64,000 nt of DNA. Source: an uncultured Bacteroidota bacterium (GTDB lineage: Bacteria > Bacteroidota > Bacteroidia > Flavobacteriales > Flavobacteriaceae). The notes under the pieces are model-generated. The model was not told where the DNA came from and made no database searches. It saw only the letters and a list, made by a program, of their open reading frames with translations. Positions 36,433 through 44,574 of the stretch are shown in pieces (within the stretch, counting starts at the first letter, position 1; each line of letters begins with the position of its first letter). The stretch is from contig CAILWV010000077.1 in the NCBI GenBank assembly GCA_903838055.1, positions 18,675 to 82,674 of the forward strand, given 5' to 3'. Both the position numbers and the translations under genes were made by a program.

Positions 36433-37242
36433 ATGTTGCAACTAATAAAATCATATCTTGTTTTTTTATGGAACTCCAAAAACCAACATGGAGTACATTC
36501 CCCTTTTGTATTTAATTTAGTTACGAAATGCTTTTATGATACAACTAAATACCCTGAATATTCCATCTTAAAAAAATACAGAAAATCACTTTTAGCAAAT
36601 AATGAAACCATTGAAGTAAACGATTTTGGAGCAGGATCTCGAGTTTTTAAAAGTAATACGAGAGCAATTTCTAAAATAGCTAAAACAGCAGGGATTTCTC
36701 CCAAAAGAGCCAAATTATTATTTAGAATTGTAAACTATTTTCAACCCAACACCATTTTAGAAATAGGAACTTCTTTAGGATTAGCAACTTCAGCTCTTTC
36801 ATTAGGGCTCGAGGCAAAGACAAACAGAGCGAAACTAAATAAAAATGCTAAAATCACTACATTAGAAGGATGTTTAAATACGCTAAATCAATGTCAATTG
36901 CAATTACAAAAATTCAATTTCAATAACATTACAGCAATAAACACCGAATTTTCAAGTTACCTCTCAACCCAAAACCCAATACCCAACACCCAGGACCTAA
37001 TTTACTTTGACGGCAACCATTCTAAAAAAGCTACCTTAGATTATTTTGAACTTTTATTACAAACCAATACAAACGATTCCGTTTGGATTTTTGACGATAT
37101 TCATTGGAGTAAAGACATGGAAGAAGCTTGGAAAATTATCCAAAACCATCCCAAAGTTACCGTTACAATTGACACTTTTCAATGGGGAATTGTTTTCTTT
37201 AGAAGTGAACAAATAAAAGAGCATTTTGTGATTCGGGTTTGA
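36433..37242 (+). CDS. Class I SAM-dependent methyltransferase
   Basis: This 269-residue protein has the SAM-binding motif ILEIGTSLGLATSALSLG near residues 97-114, an acidic strand end TTLEG, and DLIYFDGNHSKKATLDYF, resembling O-methyltransferase-like enzymes. The substrate is unknown. A C-rich stretch (36966-36995) encodes STQNPIPNTQD and looks like an inserted repeat tolerated in a loop. Its last 69 bp are duplicated at 38655-38723 on the far side of the RCC1-repeat gene. Confidence 0.85.
   Translation: MLQLIKSYLVFLWNSKNQHGVHSPFVFNLVTKCFYDTTKYPEYSILKKYRKSLLANNETIEVNDFGAGSRVFKSNTRAISKIAKTAGISPKRAKLLFRIVNYFQPNTILEIGTSLGLATSALSLGLEAKTNRAKLNKNAKITTLEGCLNTLNQCQLQLQKFNFNNITAINTEFSSYLSTQNPIPNTQDLIYFDGNHSKKATLDYFELLLQTNTNDSVWIFDDIHWSKDMEEAWKIIQNHPKVTVTIDTFQWGIVFFRSEQIKEHFVIRV
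37174..37242 (+). repeat. Direct repeat copy 1 (3' end of the methyltransferase gene)
   Basis: This 69-bp stretch is duplicated at 38655-38723 with 5 differences by hand alignment. Both copies end at the same in-frame TGA. The two copies bracket the RCC1/T9SS gene. Confidence 0.9.
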
Positions 37243-37244
37243 TT

Positions 37245-38609
37245 TTATTCCTTAATAAACTTTTGAAAATTTGTTATTCCATTAATAGTAACGGAAACAA
37301 AATAAATCCCGGAATCCAAATTCTGAACATTAATTTGATTGGATTTATTTTTTTGATGTAGTATTACTTTACCCATCAAATCAATAACAGTACAATTCTC
37401 TATTTCATTTTCATTTGAAATAATATTTAAAACTGAATTAGACGGATTTGGATAAATCGTAAATGATTTATTCGTTTCACTTTTAACAGTACCCATAGTT
37501 AAGCAAGCAGTAGAAATTGGAATTAAAGAGATTGAATTATTCCCGACTCCTAATTCACCATAAAAATTATAACCCCATCTAGATAAGGAACCATCCGTTT
37601 TTAAACCAATAGTATGGTATTCACCTGTTGATGCAAATTGCCAATTAGTATCCGTGGATATTTGAGTAAAAACAGGTTTATCTAAAGTGGTACCATCTCC
37701 AATCATACCAAATAAATTAAAACCACAAGTCCACAAAGTACCATTATTTTTTATTGCTAGTGAATTATATTTTCCAATTCCAATACTTTTCCAATTCGTT
37801 TCACTTCCAATTTGAGTCAATAAATATTTTGTATTAGTTGAACCATCACCTAATCTTCCATCGGAATTTAATCCTGTTGAAAAAATAGTGCCTCCTACTT
37901 TTAAAGCTAATGTATGGTATTCTCCTGCTAAGGCAGAACTCCAGTTATTTGCAGTTCCTATTTGAATTGGAACATAAGAATTACTATTATTCCCATTTCC
38001 AAATTGTCCATATGCATTATTTCCCCAAGCCCATAAAGAACCATTAATTTTTATTGCTATGGAATGGGTTGGGCCTGCAGATATAGTTTTCCAATCAGTA
38101 CCTGCTCCTATTTGTGTAGGAACACTTTTACTAATTAATGTTCCATCACCCAATTGTCCATAATTTGAATTAAAACCCCATGCCCACAAAGTGCCATTAT
38201 TCTTTATTGCTAAATTAGACCAATAGGTTGCCGAAATTGTTTTCCAGTCGTTAGCAGTACCTATTTGAATTGGAACTGTACTATCTGTATTAGTTCCATT
38301 ACCAAGTTCTCCATAAAAATTATAACCCCAAGCCCACAAAGTTCCATCCGTTTTTATTGCTAAGGTATGGCTTAATCCAGCAGAGACCATCTTCCAATTA
38401 GTATTTGTGCCTACCTGAACAAAATAATTTTTATCCGTTGTGGTGCCATCTCCTAATTGTCCATTCCAATTCACTCCGCATGCCCATAAAGTACCATCTG
38501 TTTTTATACCTAAAGTTGTATAAATACCAGCTGAAACTGATTGCCAACATTGTGCATTACCAATATAAAATAAATTCAAAAGCGCAATTAAAAGGATAGA
38601 TTTTCTCAT
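37245..38609 (-). CDS. RCC1-repeat protein with T9SS C-terminal sorting domain
   Basis: This 454-residue exported protein has a signal peptide (ILLIALLNLFYIGNAQ). About seven RCC1/BLIP-II-type repeats of roughly 48-50 residues follow, each with a GTLWAWG-N--G-LG-GT core, which should form a seven-bladed propeller. The C-terminal 80 residues are a type A T9SS sorting domain (FTIYPNPSNSVLNI ... SGIYFVSVTINGITNFQKFI). It is likely exposed on or released from the surface; partner unknown. It ends 2 bp from the convergent methyltransferase gene and lies between the two direct-repeat copies, suggesting acquisition. Confidence 0.92.
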   Translation of the reverse strand: MRKSILLIALLNLFYIGNAQCWQSVSAGIYTTLGIKTDGTLWACGVNWNGQLGDGTTTDKNYFVQVGTNTNWKMVSAGLSHTLAIKTDGTLWAWGYNFYGELGNGTNTDSTVPIQIGTANDWKTISATYWSNLAIKNNGTLWAWGFNSNYGQLGDGTLISKSVPTQIGAGTDWKTISAGPTHSIAIKINGSLWAWGNNAYGQFGNGNNSNSYVPIQIGTANNWSSALAGEYHTLALKVGGTIFSTGLNSDGRLGDGSTNTKYLLTQIGSETNWKSIGIGKYNSLAIKNNGTLWTCGFNLFGMIGDGTTLDKPVFTQISTDTNWQFASTGEYHTIGLKTDGSLSRWGYNFYGELGVGNNSISLIPISTACLTMGTVKSETNKSFTIYPNPSNSVLNIISNENEIENCTVIDLMGKVILHQKNKSNQINVQNLDSGIYFVSVTINGITNFQKFIKE

Positions 38610-38654
38610 TTAAGATTGATTATGTATCAAATATAATAAAAATACAATCAATTT

Positions 38655-38723
38655 ACTTTTCAATGGGGAATTGTTTTCTTTAGAGGTGAACAAAAGAAAG
38701 AGAATTTTGTGATTCGGATTTGA
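38655..38723 (+). pseudogene. Truncated methyltransferase 3' end (direct repeat copy 2)
   Basis: The segment reads TFQWGIVFFRGEQKKENFVI, R, I, stop, against TFQWGIVFFRSEQIKEHFVI, R, V, stop in the intact gene. All five base differences change amino acids, yet the frame and stop are kept, so it looks like the tail of a diverged allele rather than a fresh copy. Upstream similarity ends abruptly at 38655. Confidence 0.85.
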
Positions 38724-38812
38724 AAATAAATTTAAATTTATTGTAACAAAAAACGAAATCGGATTACTTATATTTACATTCTGAAATCGTAATTCGTAAT
38801 TTATAATTTTCA

Positions 38813-39511
38813 ATGGCAAATCCATTAATCAATATTACCAATATTAAGCGTGACTTTGTTTTAGGTAGCGAAATCATCAACGTATTAAAAGGCATCGATT
38901 TACAAATAAATAAAGGCGAATATGTTGCCTTAATGGGACCTTCCGGTTCAGGAAAATCTACCCTTATGAATCTTTTAGGTTGCCTTGATACCCCAACTTC
39001 AGGTACTTATATTCTTAACGGAAAAGACGTTTCACAAATGCACGATGATGATTTAGCAGAAATTCGAAATAAAGAAATTGGTTTCGTGTTTCAAACCTTC
39101 AATCTACTGCCAAGAACAACCGCACTAGACAACGTTGCCTTGCCAATGATTTATGCAGGATATTCTAAATCTGATCGAAATAAAAGAGCAACTGAAGTGC
39201 TTACACAAGTTGGCCTTGACGATCGTATGGACCACCAACCAAACCAACTCTCAGGTGGACAACGACAACGTGTGGCAGTCGCTAGAGCGCTAGTTAACAG
39301 GCCTTCTATTATTCTAGCCGATGAACCTACAGGAAATCTAGACAGTAAAACCTCCGTAGAAATCATGAAACTTTTTGGAGATATTCATGCCTCAGGAAAC
39401 ACCGTAATTTTGGTTACCCACGAAGAAGATATTGCTAAATATGCACACCGAATTATCCGATTAAGAGACGGAATGATTGAAAGCGACACCCAAAATACCA
39501 ACCATTTATAA
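38813..39511 (+). CDS. ABC transporter ATP-binding protein (MacB/LolD type)
   Basis: This 232-residue ATPase subunit has Walker [11 protein letters not shown]-loop [21 protein letters not shown], signature [19 protein letters not shown], Walker [16 protein letters not shown] and H-loop VTHEEDIA. The sequence is of the MacB/LolD/FtsE class that drives lipoprotein sorting or export. No permease gene is adjacent, so the partner must be elsewhere. Its upstream neighbour before the RCC1 insertion was probably the methyltransferase. Confidence 0.93.
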   Translation: MANPLINITNIKRDFVLGSEIINVLKGIDLQINKGEYVALMGPSGSGKSTLMNLLGCLDTPTSGTYILNGKDVSQMHDDDLAEIRNKEIGFVFQTFNLLPRTTALDNVALPMIYAGYSKSDRNKRATEVLTQVGLDDRMDHQPNQLSGGQRQRVAVARALVNRPSIILADEPTGNLDSKTSVEIMKLFGDIHASGNTVILVTHEEDIAKYAHRIIRLRDGMIESDTQNTNHL

Positions 39512-39536
39512 TTCTTTTTTTTTGTAGCGAATCGTT

Positions 39537-39667
39537 AGGGCTTTATCAGTAAACCATTTTCCTGCCGCCGTTTCAATCTGTCATTGCGAGGATGAAACAA
39601 TTAGATAAACTTTTAGTTTTCGCAATAACAGGATTTTCACTCTAGCAGGGCTAATCAGTAATCTGCT
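39537..39667. repeat. Intergenic repeat-like region
   Basis: Contains TCATTGCGAGGATGAAACAA (39581-39600), resembling dispersed CATTGCGAG elements of Bacteroidota, and two related stretches, AGGGCTTTATCAGTAA (39537-39552) and AGGGCTAATCAGTAA (39647-39661). The right end can form AGCAG...CTGCT followed by TTTATTTTT, a possible weak terminator. Confidence 0.45.
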
Positions 39668-39673
39668 TTTATT

Positions 39674-39704
39674 TTTGTAATCATTGAAAAACTAAGTACC
39701 TTAG
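39674..39704 (+). promoter_or_regulatory. Possible promoter of the cobalamin adenosyltransferase gene
   Basis: TTTG (39674-39677) and TACCTTAG (39697-39704) are 19 bp apart; the -7 element has one mismatch to TAnnTTTG. The ATG at 39729 is 24 bp downstream. Confidence 0.4.
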
Positions 39705-39728
39705 CAACTTTCAAACTCAGAACTTAAA

Positions 39729-40298
39729 ATGAAAATATACACAAAAACTGGCGATACAGGAACCACTGCACTTTATGGAGGTACCCGAGTTTCCAAACAC
39801 CATATCCGCATTGAAAGCTACGGAACCGTGGACGAATTAAACTCCCACATTGGACTAATTCGAGATCAAGATATCAATCCATTATACAAAGACGTACTAG
39901 TAGAAGTTCAAGACCGACTATTTACAGTTGGTGCAATTCTAGCAACCCCACCCGAAGATGAAAAACTAAAAAGTGGCGAAAGAAGATTGAAAAACCTTGG
40001 TATTTTGGAATCGGATGTAGAATTTCTTGAAAAAGAAATGGATGCTATGGAAGAATCCTTACCGGTAATGACACATTTTGTACTTCCCGGCGGACATACA
40101 ACAGTGTCATATTGTCACATTGCACGCTGTGTATGCCGCAGAGCCGAACGTTTAGCAGTGCATCTTAATGACATAGAACCTACTGAAGAACTTGTAATCA
40201 AGTACCTTAATCGACTTTCTGACTACCTATTTGTATTGGCACGGAAATTGACTTATGACTTAAAAGCAAACGAAGTTCTTTGGATACCTCGAAAATAG
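39729..40298 (+). CDS. Cob(I)yrinic acid a,c-diamide adenosyltransferase (PduO type)
   Basis: This 189-residue PduO/MMAB-type ATP:cobalamin adenosyltransferase has N-terminal KIYTKTGDTGTTALYGGTRVSKH (ATP-binding), SYGTVDELNSHIG, FVLPGGH and CRRAER plus LNRLSDYLFVLAR. It makes adenosylcobalamin for B12-dependent enzymes. No cobalamin riboswitch is seen upstream and no other B12 gene is nearby, so it likely adenosylates salvaged cobalamin. Confidence 0.95.
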   Translation: MKIYTKTGDTGTTALYGGTRVSKHHIRIESYGTVDELNSHIGLIRDQDINPLYKDVLVEVQDRLFTVGAILATPPEDEKLKSGERRLKNLGILESDVEFLEKEMDAMEESLPVMTHFVLPGGHTTVSYCHIARCVCRRAERLAVHLNDIEPTEELVIKYLNRLSDYLFVLARKLTYDLKANEVLWIPRK

Positions 40299-40391
40299 TT
40301 TGCAGTGAACAGTAATGCATTTAAAAATGTTACTACAGAACACTAAAAAAACACGTTCTTAAATTTAATTTGAAAATAAATCATTTTTTTC

Positions 40392-40421
40392 TTGACTATT
40401 TCAGTTAAAAAATTATTTTTG
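40392..40421 (+). promoter_or_regulatory. Promoter of the DUF2795 gene (complete -33/-7 match)
   Basis: TTG at 40392-40394 and TATTTTTG at 40414-40421 are 19 bp apart; the ATG at 40446 follows 24 bp after the -7 element. Confidence 0.7.
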
Positions 40422-40445
40422 CATAAATTATAAAATCGAAAGCAG

Positions 40446-40667
40446 ATGTATTGGACATTAGAATTAGCATCTTATTTAAGCGATGCGCCGTGGCCAGCTA
40501 CCAAAGACGAACTTATTGACTACGCTATCAGAGCTGGTGCTCCTTTAGAAGTTGTAGAAAACCTTCAGTCTATTGAAGACGAAGGCGAGATATATGAATC
40601 AATGGAAGAAATATGGCCGGATTATCCTACCGACGAAGATTATCTTTGGAACGAGGATGAATATTAA
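40446..40667 (+). CDS. DUF2795 domain-containing small protein
   Basis: This acidic 73-residue protein starts MYWTLELASYLSDAPWPATKDELIDYAIRAG (shown by positions 1-31) and continues with a strongly acidic tail (DEDYLWNEDEY). It belongs to DUF2795, a family of unknown function thought to be small regulators or RNA-associated proteins. It has its own good promoter and terminator and sits directly before secA, a pairing seen in flavobacteria. Confidence 0.9.
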   Translation: MYWTLELASYLSDAPWPATKDELIDYAIRAGAPLEVVENLQSIEDEGEIYESMEEIWPDYPTDEDYLWNEDEY

Positions 40668-40689
40668 AAAAAAATAATTAATACCACAG

Positions 40690-40719
40690 AAAAAAGTCTC
40701 CTTAGGGGCTTTTTTTTTG
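40690..40719 (+). terminator. Rho-independent terminator after the DUF2795 gene
   Basis: A short GC stem (AGTCTCC with GGGGCT, one bulged T) is flanked by A and T runs. It overlaps the region just before the secA -7 candidate TAAATTTG at 40722-40729. Confidence 0.75.
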
Positions 40720-40721
40720 TT

Positions 40722-40729
40722 TAAATTTG
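40722..40729 (+). promoter_or_regulatory. Possible secA -7 element
   Basis: TAAATTTG fits TAnnTTTG immediately after the preceding terminator and about 57 bp before the secA ATG; no well-spaced -33 box. Confidence 0.4.
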
Positions 40730-40786
40730 CATTCCTTACTCCGGATTCCTCGGAATAAGAATATTAAAAATAAAATAAACCCAATT

Positions 40787-43700
40787 ATGAGTTTCATAAA
40801 TAGCATACTTAAAGCATTTGTAGGCGATAAATCTGAAAAAGATGTTAAAGCTACACAACCCTATATAGCCAAAATTAAAGCATTAGAGCCTGCATTAATT
40901 GCTTTGTCTCACGATGAATTGCGTGCTAAAACCACACAATTTAAAGCGAAGATTAAAGATGCGCGCGCAAAACAAGATGCTGAAATTGCTTCTAAAAGAT
41001 TGGAAGCCGAAAATACTTCTGACATTGATTTAAGGGAAGATATCTACAATGCTATTGATGCTTTAGAAAAAGAAGCCTATGAGATTTCTGAAAAAGTATT
41101 ATTAGAAATCCTTCCCGAAGCTTTTGCAGTTGTTAAAGAAACCGCAAGACGTTTTAAAGATAATTCTACAATTACCGTAACTGCAACTGAAAAAGACAGA
41201 GAACTATCGGCTACTAAACCTTATATCACTTTAGTTGGCGATCAAGCTAATTGGGCTAACCAATGGAATGCTGCTGGTAAAGAAATCACTTGGGATATGA
41301 TTCACTACGACGTTCAGCTGATTGGTGGTATCGTTTTGCATGAAGGTAAAATTGCCGAAATGCAAACAGGAGAAGGAAAAACATTAGTGGCTACCCTACC
41401 ATTATATTTAAATGCATTAACCGGTAACGGAGTACATTTAGTGACCGTGAACGACTACCTGGCTAAAAGAGATAGCACCTGGAAAGCACCTTTGTTTGAA
41501 TTCCATGGTTTGATTGTAGATTGTATCGACAACCACTCACCGAATACAGAACAAAGAAGAAAAGCATACGAAGCCGATATCACTTATGGAACCAACAACG
41601 AATTTGGATTTGATTACCTAAGAGATAATATGGCACATTCTCCAGAGGATTTAGTGCAACGAAAACATAACTATGCCATTGTAGATGAGGTCGATTCAGT
41701 ATTGATTGATGATGCTAGAACACCATTGATTATTTCAGGTCCCGTTCCTGATGGCGATCGTCATGAATTTAACGAATTAAAACCTAAAGTAGAAAATCTA
41801 TATAATTTACAACGTCAGTTGGCTAACGGATTTTTATCTGAAGCAAGAAAATTAATAAAAGAAGGTAACACTAAAGATGGCGGATTTCAATTATTGAGAG
41901 CGTATCGTTCTTTACCTAAAAACAAAGCTTTAATTAAATTCTTAAGTGAAGAGGGAATTAAGCAACTTTTACAAAAAACCGAAAACGAATATATGAGTGA
42001 CAACAACCGCAAAATGCCAGTTGTTGACGAAGCCTTATATTTTGTAATTGAAGAAAAAAATAACCAAGTTGAATTAACCGATAACGGAATTCAATACTTA
42101 TCTCAGGATACCGATGCAACCTTTTTCGTTCTTCCAGATATTGGAACGGAAATTGCAAACATCGAAAAACAAAAATTAGATAAAGATGCTGAAGCTGAAG
42201 CTAAAGAACATTTGTTTCAGGATTTCGGAATCAAATCGGAACGTATTCACACCCTTACACAGTTATTAAAAGCCTATACGCTTTTTGAAAAAGATGTGGA
42301 ATATGTAATCATGGACAACAAAATTATGATTGTCGATGAACAAACTGGTCGTATTATGGATGGCCGTCGTTATTCTGACGGATTACACCAAGCTATTGAA
42401 GCCAAAGAGCAAGTAACTATTGAGGCCGCAACCCAAACTTTTGCAACAATTACCTTACAAAATTATTTCCGTATGTACAGCAAACTTGCCGGTATGACAG
42501 GAACAGCCGTAACGGAAGCAGGAGAACTTTGGGAAATTTATAAATTGGATGTTGTTGAAATTCCAACCAACAGAGGGATGTCACGTCACGATAAAGAAGA
42601 TTTAATTTACCGCTCAGTGCGTGAAAAATTCAATGCTGTTATTGAAGATGTAACGCAACTTTCTGCATCTGGAAGACCTGTATTAATCGGTACTACTTCG
42701 GTAGAAATTTCAGAATTATTAAGTCGAATGTTGAAAATGCGTGGTGTTGCTCACAACGTATTGAATGCAAAAATGCACAAAAAAGAAGCAGATATCGTTG
42801 CTGAAGCAGGAAAACCTGGCGTAGTAACTATCGCAACCAATATGGCTGGTCGTGGAACCGATATTAAGCTAACTCCCGAAGTGAAAGCAGCAGGTGGTTT
42901 AGCAATTATTGGTACTGAACGTCACGATTCACGTCGTGTAGACCGTCAGTTACGTGGTCGTGCTGGTCGTCAAGGAGATCCAGGAAGTTCGCAATTTTAT
43001 GTGTCTTTAGAAGATAATTTAATGCGTCTTTTTGGTTCTGAAAGAGTTGCCAAAGTAATGGATAGAATGGGATTGAAAGAAGGTGAGGTAATTCAGCATT
43101 CAATGATGACCAAATCTATTGAAAGAGCACAGAAAAAAGTCGAAGAGAATAACTTTGGTACTCGTAAACGTTTGTTAGAATATGATGACGTTATGAATGC
43201 CCAAAGAGAAGTAGTTTACAAACGTCGTCGTCATGCTTTGCATGGAGAGCGTTTGAAACTGGATATTGCCAATATGATGTACGACACTTGTGAAGTTATC
43301 GTTGGCGACAATAAAGCAAAAAATGATTTCAAGAATTTCGAATTTGAATTAATTCGTTATTTCTCTTTCACCTCTCCTATTACCTCCGCAGATTTCGAAA
43401 AAATTAATGAAATGGAATTAACAGGGAAAGTTTATAAAGCAGCAATGGAATATTACACCGAGAAAACTGCGCGTAGTGCTCGTGAAGCAATGCCTATTAT
43501 TACGGATGTTTATAAAAATCCTAACAACCAATACGAACGTATTATTGTTCCTTTTACAGACGGACTAAAATCGTTGAACGTAGTTACCGATTTAAAGAAA
43601 GCATACGATACCGAAGGAGCGCAATTAGTGGCAGATTTTGAGAAAAATATCACTTTAGCAATTGTTGATGAAGCGTGGAAAAAACACTTACGCAAAATGG

Positions 43701-44128
43701 ACGAATTGAAAACCTCGGTTCAATTAGCTGTTCACGAACAAAAAGATCCTTTACTAATATATAAATTAGAAGCGTTTAATTTGTTTAGAAACATGTTGGA
43801 TGGTGTAAATAAAGAAGTAATTTCTTTCTTATTTAAAGGAGATTTACCGAAGCAAAATACGATTCAAGAGGCTAAAGAAACTAAAAGAAAAGAAAACTAT
43901 ACCGAAAGTAAAGAAGAAATTCAAAATAGTGAATCGGCAGCAGAACAAAATCGTGAAGCTGGGCAAACACAGCAACGTCAAGTAACGGAAACTATTGTTC
44001 GCGATCAACCAAAAATCAACAGAAACGATACGGTTACTATTAAACACGTGATGAGTGGAAAAACTGAAACTATGAAATTCAAAAAAGCCGAAAGCATGAT
44101 TGCAAATGGCGAATGGGTTTTAGTATAA
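40787..44128 (+). CDS. secA: Preprotein translocase ATPase SecA
   Basis: This is the 1113-residue SecA motor that drives Sec-dependent export. Motifs include GKIAEMQTGEGKTLVATLPLY (Walker A), DEVDSVLIDDARTPLIISG (Walker B region), TNMAGRGTDIKL and RQLRGRAGRQGDPGSS. It is about 200 residues longer than E. coli SecA because of inserts (for example residues about 215-350) usual in Bacteroidota. The cysteine-rich zinc motif normally at the C terminus is absent; the tail ends MKFKKAESMIANGEWVLV. I chose ATG 40787 (MSFINSILKAF); the longer upstream frame is less plausible. Confidence 0.97.
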   Translation: MSFINSILKAFVGDKSEKDVKATQPYIAKIKALEPALIALSHDELRAKTTQFKAKIKDARAKQDAEIASKRLEAENTSDIDLREDIYNAIDALEKEAYEISEKVLLEILPEAFAVVKETARRFKDNSTITVTATEKDRELSATKPYITLVGDQANWANQWNAAGKEITWDMIHYDVQLIGGIVLHEGKIAEMQTGEGKTLVATLPLYLNALTGNGVHLVTVNDYLAKRDSTWKAPLFEFHGLIVDCIDNHSPNTEQRRKAYEADITYGTNNEFGFDYLRDNMAHSPEDLVQRKHNYAIVDEVDSVLIDDARTPLIISGPVPDGDRHEFNELKPKVENLYNLQRQLANGFLSEARKLIKEGNTKDGGFQLLRAYRSLPKNKALIKFLSEEGIKQLLQKTENEYMSDNNRKMPVVDEALYFVIEEKNNQVELTDNGIQYLSQDTDATFFVLPDIGTEIANIEKQKLDKDAEAEAKEHLFQDFGIKSERIHTLTQLLKAYTLFEKDVEYVIMDNKIMIVDEQTGRIMDGRRYSDGLHQAIEAKEQVTIEAATQTFATITLQNYFRMYSKLAGMTGTAVTEAGELWEIYKLDVVEIPTNRGMSRHDKEDLIYRSVREKFNAVIEDVTQLSASGRPVLIGTTSVEISELLSRMLKMRGVAHNVLNAKMHKKEADIVAEAGKPGVVTIATNMAGRGTDIKLTPEVKAAGGLAIIGTERHDSRRVDRQLRGRAGRQGDPGSSQFYVSLEDNLMRLFGSERVAKVMDRMGLKEGEVIQHSMMTKSIERAQKKVEENNFGTRKRLLEYDDVMNAQREVVYKRRRHALHGERLKLDIANMMYDTCEVIVGDNKAKNDFKNFEFELIRYFSFTSPITSADFEKINEMELTGKVYKAAMEYYTEKTARSAREAMPIITDVYKNPNNQYERIIVPFTDGLKSLNVVTDLKKAYDTEGAQLVADFEKNITLAIVDEAWKKHLRKMDELKTSVQLAVHEQKDPLLIYKLEAFNLFRNMLDGVNKEVISFLFKGDLPKQNTIQEAKETKRKENYTESKEEIQNSESAAEQNREAGQTQQRQVTETIVRDQPKINRNDTVTIKHVMSGKTETMKFKKAESMIANGEWVLV

Positions 44129-44147
44129 AAAATTCAAACTAAGTTTT

Positions 44148-44182
44148 ATCCCCAATTGTGAAAGCATTTGGGGATTTTTTTA
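44148..44182 (+). terminator. Rho-independent terminator after secA
   Basis: Stem ATCCCCAA with TTGGGGAT, 12-base loop, followed by TTTTTTATT, 20 bp beyond the secA stop. Confidence 0.85.
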
Positions 44183-44574
44183 TTCTCTATCTTTATATTG
44201 CAGCAACTATTCTCCTCCTTTGGAGGAGTGGCCGTAGGCCGAGGTGGTTTTTAATTTCTCACCAAGTTTCACTAAGAAAACGCAAAGCACCATAAAGGTT
44301 TAATTTTTTACTGCAACTATTCTCCTCCTTTGGAGGAGTGGCCGAAGGACGAGGTGGTTTTTATTGCACGAAGGTGCACAAAGAACCACAAAGAACCACA
44401 AAGAACCACAAAGTTTTAATTTAAAGACAGAGTATTCTCCTCCTTTGGAGGAGTGGCCTTAGGCCGAGGTGGCTTTAAATTTTCACCAAGTTTCACTATG
44501 AAATCACAAATAACCACGAAGGGTAATTTAGAATTTTATTTTTTTTTTGTGGTGGAAATATTTATCACTGCTAA
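44183..44574. repeat. Cluster of intergenic repeats between secA and the helicase gene
   Basis: Three near-identical 43-bp units lie at 44208-44250, 44318-44360 and 44433-44475. Each has the palindrome CTCCTCCTTTGGAGGAG followed by TGGCC...GAGGTGG. Between and after them are two copies of a TTTCACCAAGTTTCACTA-type element (about 44256-44275 and 44480-44498) and a 10-bp tandem AAGAACCACA (44381-44413, three units plus part). No gene is visible. Irregular spacers and the palindromic unit exclude a CRISPR array. Confidence 0.85.

Noticed and set aside
38610..38825. Leftward 71-codon frame upstream of the RCC1 gene
   Set aside because: It lies across the duplicated methyltransferase tail and has Asn/Phe/Leu-rich, non-protein-like composition.
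39512..39728. Cobalamin riboswitch upstream of the adenosyltransferase
   Set aside because: No B12-box (GCCACTG-like) sequence is present; the GC-richer part looks like a dispersed repeat.
44208..44475. Possible CRISPR array (three 43-bp repeats)
   Set aside because: The unit itself contains a long palindrome and GAGGTGG tail, spacers are about 67-72 bp and contain other repeat families, and no cas gene is nearby.
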